Origin: Mantis religiosa
Lineage: Eukaryota > Arthropoda > Insecta > Mantodea > Mantidae
Reading direction: 5' to 3'
DNA: 64,000 nt
NCBI GenBank assembly: GCA_030765055.1
Contig: CM060953.1
Span: 17,769,518-17,833,517 of the forward strand
The notes beneath the pieces are model-generated. The model worked only from the letters and a program-made list of their open reading frames with translations, was not told where the DNA came from and did no database searches. Shown here one piece after another: positions 32,118 through 45,900 of the stretch (the stretch's first letter is position 1; each line of letters starts with the position of its first letter). The translations under genes and the position numbers were made by a program.

Positions 32118-35100
32118 GCCGAGTACTATTTGGACGGGTTACAGAGATGGGAGCATCGCTGGGAGAAGTGTGTAGAGGTACAAGGAGACTATGTTGAAAA
32201 ACGGCGAGTACTATTTGGACAGGTTACAGCGATGGGAACATCGCTGGGAGAAGTGTGTAGAGTTACAAGGAGACTATGTTGAAAAACGCCGAGTACTATT
32301 TGGACGGGTTACAGAGATGGGAACATCGCTGGGAGAAGTGTGTAGAGTTACAAGGAGACTATGTTGAAAAACGTCGAGTACTATTTGGACGGGTTACAGA
32401 GATGGGAACATCGCTGGGAGAAGTGTGTAGAGTTACAAGGAGACTATGTTGAAAAACGCCGAGTACTATTTGGACGGGTTACAGAGATGGGAGGATCGCT
32501 GGGAGAAGTGTGTAAAGTTACAAGGAGACTATGTTGAAAAAAGTCGAGTACCACTTGGACGGGTTACAGAGATGAGAGAATCGCTGGCAGAAGTGTGTAG
32601 AGTTACAAGGAGACTATGTTGAAAAACGTCGAGTACTATTTGGACAGGTTACAGAGATGGGAACATCGCTGGGAGAAGTGCGTAGAGTTACAAGGAGACT
32701 ATGTTGAAAAACGTCGAGTACTATTTGGACGGGTTACAGGGATGGGAACATCGCTGGGAGCAGTGTGTAGAGTTACAAGGAGACTATGTTGAAAAACGTC
32801 GAGTACTATTTGGAAGGGTTACAGATATGGGAACATCGCTGGGAGAAGTGTGTAGAGTTTCAAGGAGACTATGTTGAAAAACGTCGAGTACTATTTGGAC
32901 GGGTTACAGGGATGGGAAAATCGCTGGGAGAAGTGTGTAGAGTTACAAGGAGACTATGTTGAAAAACGTCGAGTACTATGTGGACGGGTTACAGAGATGG
33001 GAACATCGCTGGGAGAAGTGTGTAGAGTTACAAGGAGACTATGTTGAAAAACGTCGAGTTCTATTTGGAAGGATTACAGAGATGGGAACATCGCTGGGAG
33101 AAGTGTGTACAGTTACAAGGAGACTATGTTGAAAAACGCCGAGTACTATCTGGACGGGTTACAGAGATGCGAGGATCGCTGGGAGAAGTGTGTAAAGTTA
33201 CAAGGAGACTATGTTGAAAAAAGTCGAGTACTATTTGGATGGGTTACAAAGATGGGAGCATCGTTGGGAGAAGTGCGTAGAGTTACAAGGAGACTATGTT
33301 GAAAAACGCCGAGTACTATTTGGAAGGGTTACAGAGATGGGAACATCGCTGGGAGATGTGTGTAGAGTTTCAAGGAGACTATGTTGAAAAACGTCGAGTA
33401 CTATTTGGACGGGTTACAGGGATGGGAAAATCGCTGGGAGAAGAGTGTAGAGTTACAAGGAGACTATGTTGAAAAACGTTGAGTACTATTTGGACGGGTT
33501 ACAGAGATGGGAACATCGCTGGGAGAAGTGTGTAGAGTTACAAGGAGACTATGTTGAAAAACGTCGAGTTCTATTTGGAAGGGTTACAGAGATGGGAACA
33601 TCGCTGGGAGAAGTGTGTAGGGTTACAAGGAGACTATGTTGAAAAACGTCGAGTACTCTTTGGACGGGTTACAGAGATGGGAGCATCGCTGGGAGAAGTG
33701 TGTAAAGTTACAAGGAGACTATGTTGAAAAACGTCGAGTACTATTTGGACGGGTTACAGAGATGGGAACATCGCTGAGAGAAGTGTGTAGAGTTACTAAG
33801 AGACTATGTTGAAAAACGCCGAGTACTATTTGGACGGGTTACAGAGATGGGAGCATCGCTGGGAGAAGTGTGTAAAGTTACAAGGAGACTATGTTGAAAA
33901 AAGTCGAGTACTACTTGGACGGGTTACAGAGATGAGAGCATCGCTGGCAGAAGTGTGTAGAGTTACAAGGAGACTATGTTGAAAAACGTCGAGTACTACT
34001 TGGACGGGTTACAGAGATGGGAACATCGCTGGGAGAAGTGCGTAGAGTTACAAGGAGACTATGTTGAAAAACGTCGAGTACTATTTGGACGGGTTACAGG
34101 GAAGGGAACATCGCTGGGAGAAGTGTGTAGAGTTACAAGGAGACTATGTTGAAAAACGTCGAGTACTATTTGGAAGGGTTACAGATATGGGAACATCGCT
34201 GGGAGAAGTGTGTAGAGTTTCAAGGAGACTATGTTGAAAAACGTCGAGTACTATTTGGACGGGTTACAGGGATGGGAAAATCGCTGGGAGAAGTGTCTAG
34301 AGTTACAAGGAGACTATGTTGAAAAACGTCGAGCACTATGTGGACGGGTTAAAGAGATGGGAACATCGCTGTGAGAAGTGTGTAGAGTTACAAGGAGACT
34401 ATGCTGAAAAACGTCGAGTTCTATTTGGAAGGATTACAGAGATGGGAACATCGCTGGGAGAAGTGTGTAGAGTTACAAGGAGACTATGTTGAAAAACGCC
34501 GAGTACTATCTGGACGGGTTACAGAGATGGGAGGATCGCTGGCAGAAGTGTGTAAAGTTACAAGGAGACTATGTTGAAAAACGCCGAGTACTCTTTGGAC
34601 GGGTTACAGAGATGGGAGCATCGCTGGGAGAAGTGTGTAAAGTTACAAGGAGACTATGTTGAAAAACGTCGAGTACTATTTGGACGGGTTACAGAGATGG
34701 GAACATCGCTGAGAGAAGTGTGTAGAGTTACAAGGAGACTATGTTGAAAAACGCCGAGTACTATTTGGACGGGTTACAGAGATGGGAGCATCGCTGGGAG
34801 AAGTGTGTAAAGTTACAAGGAGACTATGTTGAAAAAAGTCGAGTACTACTTGGACGGGTTACAGAGATGAGAGCATCGCTGGCAGAAGTGTGTAGAGTTA
34901 CAAGGAGACTATGTTGAAAAACGTCGAGTACTATTTGGACGGGTTACAGAGATGGGAACATCGCTGGGAGAAGTGCGTAGAGTTACAAGGAGACTATGTT
35001 GAAAAACGTCGAGTACTATTTGGACGGGTTACAGGGATGGGAACATCGCTGGGAGAAGTGTGTAGAGTTACAAGGAGACTATGTTGAAAAACGTCGAGTA

Positions 35101-37375
35101 CTATTTGGAAGGGTTACAGATATGGGAACATCGCTGGGAGAAGTGTGTAGAGTTTCAAGGAGACTATGTTGAAAAACGTCGAGTACTATTTGGACGGGTT
35201 ACAGGGATGGGAAAATCGCTGGGAGAAGTGTGTAGAGTTACAAGGAGACTATGTTGAAAAACGTCGAGTACTATGTGGACGGGTTAAAGAGATGGGAACA
35301 TCGCTGGGAGAAGTGTGTAGAGTTACAAGGAGACTATGTTGAAAAACGTCGAGTTCTATTTGGAAGGATTACAGAGATGGGAACATCGCTGGGAGAAGTG
35401 TGTAGAGTTACAAGGAGACTATGTTGAAAAACGCCGAGTACTATCTGGACGGGTTACAGAGATGGGAGGATCGCTGGCAGAAGTGTGTAAAGTTACAAGG
35501 AGACTATGTTGAAAAAAGTCAAGTACTATTTGGATGGGTTACAAAGATGGGAGCATCGCTGGGAGAAGTGCGTAGAGTTACAAGGAGACTATGTTGAAAA
35601 AAGTCGAGTACTACTTGGACGGGTTACAGAGATGAGAGCATCGCTGGCAGAATTGTGTAGAGTTACAAGGAGACTATGTTGAAAAACGTCGAGTACTACT
35701 TGGACGGGTTACAGAGATGGGAACATCGCTGGGAGAAGTGCGTAGAGTTACAAGGAGACTATGTTGAAAAACGTCGAGTACTATTTGGACGGGTTACAGG
35801 GATGGGAACATCGCTGGGAGAAGTGTGTAGAGTTACAAGGAGACTATGTTGAAAAACGTCGAGTACTATTTGGAAGGGTTACAGATATGGGAACATCGCT
35901 GGGAGAAGTGTGTAGAGTTTCAAGGAGACTATGTTGAAAAACGTCGAGTACTATTTGGACGGGTTACAGGGATGGGAAAATCGCTGGGAGAAGTGTCTAG
36001 AGTTACAAGGAGACTATGTTGAAAAACGTCGAGTACTATGTGGACGGGTTAAAGAGATGGGAACATCGCTGGGAGAAGTGTGTAGAGTTACAAGGAGACT
36101 ATGTTGAAAAACGTCGAGTTCTATTTGGAAGGATTACAGAGATGGGAACATCGCTGGGAGAAGTGTGTAGAGTTACAAGGAGACTATGTTGAAAAACGCC
36201 GAGTACTATCTGGACGGGTTACAGAGATGGGAGGATCGCTGGCAGAAGTGTGTAAAGTTACAAGGAGACTATGTTGAAAAACGCCGAGTACTCTTTGGAC
36301 GGGTTACAGAGATGGGAGCATCGCTGGGAGAAGTGTGTAAAGTTACAAGGAGACTATGTTGAAAAACGTCGAGTACTATTTGGACGGGTTACAGAGATGG
36401 GAACATCGCTGAGAGAAGTGTGTAGAGTTACAAGGAGACTATGTTGAAAAACGCCGAGTACTATTTGGACGGGTTACAGAGATGGGTGCATCGCTGGGAG
36501 AAGTGTGTAAAGTTACAAGGAGACTATGTTGAAAAAAGTCGAGTACTACTTGGACGGGTTACAGAGATGAGAGCATCGCTGGCAGAAGTGTGTAGAGTTA
36601 CAAGGAGACTATGTTGAAAAACGTCGAGTACTATTTGGACGGGTTACAGAGATGGGAACATCGCTGGGAGAAGTGCGTAGAGTTACAAGGAGACTATGTT
36701 GAAAAACGTCGAGTACTATTTGGACGGGTTACAGGGATGGGAACATCGCTGGGAGAAGTGTGTAGAGTTACAAGGAGACTATGTTGAAAAACGTCGAGTA
36801 CTATTTGGAAGGGTTACAGATATGGGAACATCGCTGGGAGAAGTGTGTAGAGTTTCAAGGAGACTATGTTGAAAAACGTCGAGTACTATTTGGACGGGTT
36901 ACAGGGATGGGAAAATCGCTGGGAGAAGTGTGTAGAGTTACAAGGAGACTATGTTGAAAAACGTCGAGTACTATGTGGACGGGTTAAAGAGATGGGAACA
37001 TCGCTGGGAGAAGTGTGTAGAGTTACAAGGAGACTATGTTGAAAAACGTCGAGTTCTATTTGGAAGGATTACAGAGATGGGAACATCGCTGGGAGAAGTG
37101 TGTAGAGTTACAAGGAGACTATGTTGAAAAACGCCGAGTACTATCTGGACGGGTTACAGAGATGGGAGGATCGCTGGCAGAAGTGTGTAAAGTTACAAGG
37201 AGACTATGTTGAAAAAAGTCGAGTACTATTTCGATGGGTTACAAAGATGGGAGCATCGCTGGGAGAAGTGCGTAGAGTTACAAGGAGACTATGTAGAAAA
37301 ACGCCGAGTACTATTTGGAAGGGTTACAGAGATGGGAACATCGCTGGGAGAAGTGTGTAGAGTTTCAAGGAGACT

Positions 37376-40300
37376 ATGTTGAAAAACGTCGAGTACTATT
37401 TGGACGGGTTACAGGGATGGGAACATCGCTGGGAGAAGTGTGTAGAGTTACAAGGAGACTATGTTGAAAAACGTCTAGTACTATTTGGACGGGTTACAGA
37501 GATGGGAACATCGCTGGGGAAGTGTGTAGAGTTACAAGGAGACTATGTTGAAAAACGTCGAGTTCTATTTGGAAGGGTTACAGAGATGGGAACATCGCTG
37601 GGAGAAGTGTGTAAGGTTACAAGGAGACTATGTTGGAAAACGCCGAGTACTATTTGGACGGGTTACAGAGATGGGAATATCGCTGGGAGAAGTGTGTAGA
37701 GTTACAAGGAGACAACGTTGAAAAAAGTCGAGTACTATTTGGATGGGTTACAAAGATGGGAGCATCGCTGGGAGAAGTGCGTAGCGTTACAAGGAGATTA
37801 TGTTGAAAAACGCCGAGTACTATTTGGACGGGTTACAGAGATGGGAAAATCGCTGGGAGAAGTGCGTAGAGTTACAAGGAGACTATGTTGAAAACGTCGA
37901 GTACTATTTGGACGGGTTACAGGGATGGGAACACCGCTGGGAGAAATGTGTAGAGTTACAAGGAACTATGTTGAAAAACGTCGAGTACTATTTGCAAGGG
38001 TTACAGAGATGGGAACATCGCTGGGAAAAGTGTGTAGAGTTTCAAGGAAACTATGTTGAAAAACGTCGAGTACTATTTGGACGGGTTACAGAGATGGGAA
38101 CATCGCTGGGAGAAGTGTGTGGAGTTACAAGGAGACTATGTTGAAAAACGCCGAGTACTATTTGGACGGGTTACAGAGATGGGAGGATCGCTGGGAGAAG
38201 TGTGTAAAGTTACAAGGAGACTATGTTGAAAAAAGTCGAGTACTATTTGGATGGGTTACAGAGATGGGAACATCGCTGGGAGATGTGTGTAGAGTTTCAA
38301 GGAGACTATGTTGAAAAACGTCGAGTACTATTTGGACGGGTTACAGGGATGGGAACATCGCTGGGAGAAGAGTGTAGAGTTACAAGGAGACTATGTTGAA
38401 AAACGTTGAGTACTATTTGGACGGGTTACAGAGATGGGAACATCGCTGGGAGAAGTGTGTAGAGTTACAAGGAGACTATGTTGAAAAACGTCGAGTTCTA
38501 TTTGGAAGGGTTACAGAGATGGGAACATCGCTGGGAGAAGTGTGTAGGGTTACAAGGAGACTATGTTGAAAAACGTCGAGTACTCTTTGGACGGGTTACA
38601 GAGATGGGAGCATCGCTGGGAGAAGTGTGTAAAGTTACAAGGAGACTATGTTGAAAAACGTCGAGTACTATTTGGACGGGTTACAGAGATGGGAACATCG
38701 CTGAGAGAAGTGTGTAGAGTTACTAAGAGACTATGTTGAAAAACGCCGAGTACTATTTGGACGGGTTACAGAGATGGGAGCATCGCTGGGAGAAGTGTGT
38801 AAAGTTACAAGGAGACTATGTTGAAAAAAGTCGAGTACTACTTGGACGGGTTACAGAGATGAGAGCATCGCTGACAGAAGTGTGTAGAGTTACAAGGAGA
38901 CTATGTTGAAAAACGTCGAGTACTACTTGGACGGGTTACAGAGATGGGAACATCGCTGGGAGAAGTGCGTAGAGTTACAAGGAGACTATGTTGAAAAACG
39001 TCGAGTACTATTTGGACGGGTTACAGGGATGGGAACATCGCTGGGAGAAGTGTGTAGAGTTACAAGGAGACTATGTTGAAAAACGTCGAGTACTATTTGG
39101 AAGGGTTACAGATATGGGAACATCGCTGGGAGAAGTGTGTAGAGTTTCAAGGAGACTATGTTGAAAAACGTCGAGTACTATTTGGACGGGTTACAGGGAT
39201 GGGAACATCGCTGGGAGAAGTGTCTAGAGTTACAAGGAGACTATGTTGAAAAACGTCGAGTACTATGTGGACGGTTTAAAGAGATGGGAACATCGCTGGG
39301 AGAAGTGTGTAGAGTTACAAGGAGACTATGTTGAAAAACGTCGAGTTCTATTTGGAAGGATTACAGAGATGGGAACATCGCTGGGAGAAGTGTGTAGAGT
39401 TACAAGGAGACTATGTTGAAAAACGCCGAGTACTATCTGGACGGGTTACAGAGATGGGAGGATCGCTGGCAGAAGTGTGTAAAGTTACAAGGAGACTATG
39501 TTGAAAAACGCCGAGTACTCTTTGGACGGGTTACAGAGATGGGAGCATCGCTGGGAGAAGTGTGTAAAGTTACAAGGAGACTATGTTGAAAAACGTCGAG
39601 TACTATTTGGACGGGTTACAGAGATGGGAACATCGCTGAGAGAAGTGTGTAGAGTTACAAGGAGACTATGTTGAAAAACGCCGAGTACTATTTGGACGGG
39701 TTACAGAGATGGGAGCATCGCTGGGAGAAGTGTGTAAAGTTACAAGGAGACTATGTTGAAAAAAGTCGAGTACTACTTGGACGGGTTACAGAGATGAGAG
39801 CATCGCTGGCAGAAGTGTGTAGAGTTACAAGGAGACTATGTTGAAAAACGTCGAGTACTATTTGGACGGGTTACAGAGATGGGAACATCGCTGGGAGAAG
39901 TGCGTAGAGTTACAAGGAGACTATGTTGAAAAACGTCGAGTACTATTTGGACGGGTTACAGGGATGGGAACATCGCTGGGAGAAGTGTGTAGAGTTACAA
40001 GGAGACTATGTTGAAAAACGTCGAGTACTATTTGGAAGGGTTACAGATATGGGAACATCGCTGGGAGAAGTGTGTAGAGTTTCAAGGAGACTATGTTGAA
40101 AAACGTCGAGTACTATTTGGACGGGTTACAGGGATGGGAAAATCGCTGGGAGAAGTGTGTAGAGTTACAAGGAGACTATGTTGAAAAACGTCGAGTACTA
40201 TGTGGACGGGTTAAAGAGATGGGAACATCGCTGGGAGAAGTGTGTAGAGTTACAAGGAGACTATGTTGAAAAACGTCGAGTTCTATTTGGAAGGATTACA

Positions 40301-42982
40301 GAGATGGGAACATCGCTGGGAGAAGTGTGTAGAGTTACAAGGAGACTATGTTGAAAAACGCCGAGTACTATCTGGACGGGTTACAGAGATGGGAGGATCG
40401 CTGGCAGAAGTGTGTAAAGTTACAAGGAGACTATGTTGAAAAAAGTCGAGTACTATTTGGATGGGTTACAAAGATGGGAGCATCGCTGGGAGAAGTGCGT
40501 AGAGTTACAAGGAGACTATGTTGAAAAAAGTCGAGTACTACTTGGACGGGTTACAGAGATGAGAGCATCGCTGGCAGAAGTGTGTAGAGTTACAAGGAGA
40601 CTATGTTGAAAAACGTCGAGTACTACTTGGACGGGTTACAGAGATGGGAACATCGCTGGGAGAAGTGCGTAGAGTTACAAGGAGACTATGTTGAAAAACG
40701 TCGAGTACTATTTGGACGGGTTACAGGGATGGGAACATCGCTGGGAGAAGTGTGTAGAGTTACAAGGAGACTATGTTGAAAAACGTCGAGTACTATTTGG
40801 AAGGGTTACAGATATGGGAACATCGCTGGGAGAAGTGTGTAGAGTTTCAAGGAGACTATGTTGAAAAACGTCGAGTACTATTTGGACGGGTTACAGGGAT
40901 GGGAAAATCGCTGGGAGAAGTGTCTAGAGTTACAAGGAGACTATGTTGAAAAACGTCGAGTACTATGTGGACGGGTTAAAGAGATGGGAACATCGCTGGG
41001 AGAAGTGTGTAGAGTTACAAGGAGACTATGTTGAAAAACGTCGAGTTCTATTTGGAAGGATTACAGAGATGGGAACATCGCTGGGAGAAGTGTGTAGAGT
41101 TACAAGGAGACTATGTTGAAAAACGCCGAGTACTATCTGGACGGGTTACAGAGATGGGAGGATCGCTGGCAGAAGTGTGTAAAGTTACAAGGAGACTATG
41201 TTGAAAAACGCCGAGTACTCTTTGGACGGGTTACAGAGATGGGAGCATCGCTGGGAGAAGTGTGTAAAGTTACAAGGAGACTATGTTGAAAAACGTCGAG
41301 TACTATTTGGACGGGTTACAGAGATGGGAACATCGCTGAGAGAAGTGTGTAGAGTTATAAGGAGACTATGTTGAAAAACGCCGAGTACTATTTGGACGGG
41401 TTACAGAGATGGGAGCATCGCTGGGAGAAGTGTGTAAAGTTACAAGGAGACTATGTTGAAAAAAGTCGAGTACTACTTGGACGGGTTACAGAGATGAGAG
41501 CATCGCTGGCAGAAGTGTGTAGAGTTACAAGGAGACTATGTTGAAAAACGTCGAGTACTATTTGGACGGGTTACAGAGATGGGAACATCGCTGGGAGAAG
41601 TGCGTAGAGTTACAAGGAGACTATGTTGAAAAACGTCGAGTACTATTTGGACGGGTTACAGGGATGGGAACATCGCTGGGAGAAGTGTGTAGAGTTACAA
41701 GGAGACTATGTTGAAAAACGTCGAGTACTATTTGGAAGGGTTACAGATATGGGAACATCGCTGGGAGAAGTGTGTAGAGTTTCAAGGAGACTATGTTGAA
41801 AAACGTCGAGTACTATTTGGACGGGTTACAGGGATGGGAAAATCGCTGGGAGAAGTGTGTAGAGTTACAAGGAGACTATGTTGAAAAACGTCGAGTACTA
41901 TGTGGACGGGTTAAAGAGATGGGAACATCGCTGGGAGAAGTGTGTAGAGTTACAAGGAGACTATGTTGAAAAACGTCGAGTTCTATTTGGAAGGATTACA
42001 GAGATGGGAACATCGCTGGGAGAAGTGTGTAGAGTTACAAGGAGACTATGTTGAAAAACGCCGAGTACTATCTGGACGGGTTACAGAGATGGGAGGATCA
42101 CTGGCAGAAGTGTGTAAAGTTACAAGGAGACTATGTTGAAAAAAGTCGAGTACTATTTGGATGGGTTACAAAGATGGGAGCATCGCTGGGAGAAGTGCGT
42201 AGAGTTACAAGGAGACTATGTTGAAAAAAGTCGAGTACTACTTGGACGGGTTACAGAGATGAGAGCATCGCTGGCAGAAGTGTGTAGAGTTACAAGGAGA
42301 CTATGTTGAAAAACGTCGAGTACTACTTGGACGGGTTACAGAGATGGGAACATCGCTGGGAGAAGTGCGTAGAGTTACAAGGAGACTATGTTGAAAAACG
42401 TCGAGTACTATTTGGACGGGTTACAGGGATGGGAACATCGCTGGGAGAAGTGTGTAGAGTTACAAGGAGACTATGTTGAAAAACGTCGAGTACTATTTGG
42501 AAGGGTTACAGATATGGGAACATCGCTGGGAGAAGTGTGTAGAGTTTCAAGGAGACTATGTTGAAAAACGTCGAGTACTATTTGGACGGGTTACAGGGAT
42601 GGGAAAATCGCTGGGAGAAGTGTCTAGAGTTACAAGGAGACTATGTTGAAAAACGTCGAGTACTATGTGGACGGGTTAAAGAGATGGGAACATCGCTGGG
42701 AGAAGTGTGTAGAGTTACAAGGAGACTATGTTGAAAAACGTCGAGTTCTATTTGGAAGGATTACAGAGATGGGAACATCGCTGGGAGAAGTGTGTAGAGT
42801 TACAAGGAGACTATGTTGAAAAACGCCGAGTACTATCTGGACGGGTTACAGAGATGGGAGGATCGCTGGCAGAAGTGTGTAAAGTTACAAGGAGACTATG
42901 TTTAAAAACGCCGAGTACTCTTTGGACGGGTTGCAGAGATGGGAGCATCGCTGGGAGAAGTGTGTAAAGTTACAAGGAGACT
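37376..42982 (+). repeat. Higher-order repeat of 5,607 bp within the 85-bp array, first copy
   Basis: Diagnostic variants recur exactly 5,607 bp later: GTCTAG at 37472 and 43079; the CTCTTT variant at 38583, 39518, 41218, 42918 and again at 44190, 45125, 46825, 48525; and the 1-bp-short unit GCTGGGGAAGTG. 5,607 equals 66 units minus 3 bp. Start and end points are arbitrary within the period. Confidence 0.88.
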
Positions 42983-45900
42983 ATGTTGAAAAACGTCGAG
43001 TACTATTTGGACGGGTTACAGAGATGGGAACATCGCTGGGAGAAGTGTGTAGAGTTACAAGGAGACTATGTTGAAAAACGTCTAGTACTATTTGGACGGG
43101 TTACAGAGATGGGAACATCGCTGGGGAAGTGTGTAGAGTTACAAGGAGACTATGTTGAAAAACGTCGAGTTCTATTTGGAAGGGTTACAGAGATGGGAAC
43201 ATCGCTGGGAGAAGTGTGTAAGGTTACCAGGAGACTATGTTGAAAAACGCCGAGTACTATTTGGACGGGTTACAGAGATGGGAATATCGCTGGGAGAAGT
43301 GTGTAGAGTTACAAGGAGACAACGTTGAAAAAAGTCGAGTACTATTTGGATGGGTTACAAAGATGGGAGCATCGCTGGGAGAAGTGCGTAGCGTTACAAG
43401 GAGATTATGTTGAAAAACGCCGAGTACTATTTGGACGGGTTACAGAGATGGGAAAATCGCTGGGAGAAGTGCGTAGAGTTACAAGGAGACTATGTTGAAA
43501 ACGTCGAGTACTATTTGGACGGGTTACAGGGATGGGAACACCGCTGGGAGAAATGTGTAGAGTTACAAGGAACTATGTTGAAAAACGTCGAGTACTATTT
43601 GCAAGGGTTACAGAGATGGGAACATCGCTGGGAAAAGTGTGTAGAGTTTCAAGGAAACTATGTTGAAAAACGTCGAGTACTATTTGGACGGGTTACAGAG
43701 ATGGGAACATCGCTGGGAGAAGTGTGTGGAGTTACAAGGAGACTATGTTGAAAAACGCCGAGTACTATTTGGACGGGTTACAGAGATGGGAGGATCGCTG
43801 GGAGAAGTGTGTAAAGTTACAAGGAGACTATGTTGAAAAAAGTCGAGTACTATTTGGATGGGTTACAGAGATGGGAACATCGCTGGGAGATGTGTGTAGA
43901 GTTTCAAGGAGACTATGTTGAAAAACGTCGAGTACTATTTGGACGGGTTACAGGGATGGGAACATCGCTGGGAGAAGAGTGTAGAGTTACAAGGAGACTA
44001 TGTTGAAAAACGTTGAGTACTATTTGGACGGGTTACAGAGATGGGAACATCGCTGGGAGAAGTGTGTAGAGTTACAAGGAGACTATGTTGAAAAACGTCG
44101 AGTTCTATTTGGAAGGGTTACAGAGATGGGAACATCGCTGGGAGAAGTGTGTAGGGTTACAAGGAGACTATGTTGAAAAACGTCGAGTACTCTTTGGACG
44201 GGTTACAGAGATGGGAGCATCGCTGGGAGAAGTGTGTAAAGTTACAAGGAGACTATGTTGAAAAACGTCGAGTACTATTTGGACGGGTTACAGAGATGGG
44301 AACATCGCTGAGAGAAGTGTGTAGAGTTACTAAGAGACTATGTTGAAAAACGCCGAGTACTATTTGGACGGGTTACAGAGATGGGAGCATCGCTGGGAGA
44401 AGTGTGTAAAGTTACAAGGAGACTATGTTGAAAAAAGTCGAGTACTACTTGGACGGGTTACAGAGATGAGAGCATCGCTGACAGAAGTGTGTAGAGTTAC
44501 AAGGAGACTATGTTGAAAAACGTCGAGTACTACTTGGACGGGTTACAGAGATGGGAACATCGCTGGGAGAAGTGCGTAGAGTTACAAGGAGACTATGTTG
44601 AAAAACGTCGAGTACTATTTGGACGGGTTACAGGGATGGGAACATCGCTGGGAGAAGTGTGTAGAGTTACAAGGAGACTATGTTGAAAAACGTCGAGTAC
44701 TATTTGGAAGGGTTACAGATATGGGAACATCGCTGGGAGAAGTGTGTAGAGTTTCAAGGAGACTATGTTGAAAAACGTCGAGTACTATTTGGACGGGTTA
44801 CAGGGATGGGAACATCGCTGGGAGAAGTGTCTAGAGTTACAAGGAGACTATGTTGAAAAACGTCGAGTACTATGTGGACGGTTTAAAGAGATGGGAACAT
44901 CGCTGGGAGAAGTGTGTAGAGTTACAAGGAGACTATGTTGAAAAACGTCGAGTTCTATTTGGAAGGATTACAGAGATGGGAACATCGCTGGGAGAAGTGT
45001 GTAGAGTTACAAGGAGACTATGTTGAAAAACGCCGAGTACTATCTGGACGGGTTACAGAGATGGGAGGATCGCTGGCAGAAGTGTGTAAAGTTACAAGGA
45101 GACTATGTTGAAAAACGCCGAGTACTCTTTGGACGGGTTACAGAGATGGGAGCATCGCTGGGAGAAGTGTGTAAAGTTACAAGGAGACTATGTTGAAAAA
45201 CGTCGAGTACTATTTGGACGGGTTACAGAGATGGGAACATCGCTGAGAGAAGTGTGTAGAGTTACAAGGAGACTATGTTGAAAAACGCCGAGTACTATTT
45301 GGACGGGTTACAGAGATGGGAGCATCGCTGGGAGAAGTGTGTAAAGTTACAAGGAGACTATGTTGAAAAAAGTCGAGTACTACTTGGACGGGTTACAGAG
45401 ATGAGAGCATCGCTGGCAGAAGTGTGTAGAGTTACAAGGAGACTATGTTGAAAAACGTCGAGTACTATTTGGACGGGTTACAGAGATGGGAACATCGCTG
45501 GGAGAAGTGCGTAGAGTTACAAGGAGACTATGTTGAAAAACGTCGAGTACTATTTGGACGGGTTACAGGGATGGGAACATCGCTGGGAGAAGTGTGTAGA
45601 GTTACAAGGAGACTATGTTGAAAAACGTCGAGTACTATTTGGAAGGGTTACAGATATGGGAACATCGCTGGGAGAAGTGTGTAGAGTTTCAAGGAGACTA
45701 TGTTGAAAAACGTCGAGTACTATTTGGACGGGTTACAGGGATGGGAAAATCGCTGGGAGAAGTGTGTAGAGTTACAAGGAGACTATGTTGAAAAACGTCG
45801 AGTACTATGTGGACGGGTTAAAGAGATGGGAACATCGCTGGGAGAAGTGTGTAGAGTTACAAGGAGACTATGTTGAAAAACGTCGAGTTCTATTTGGAAG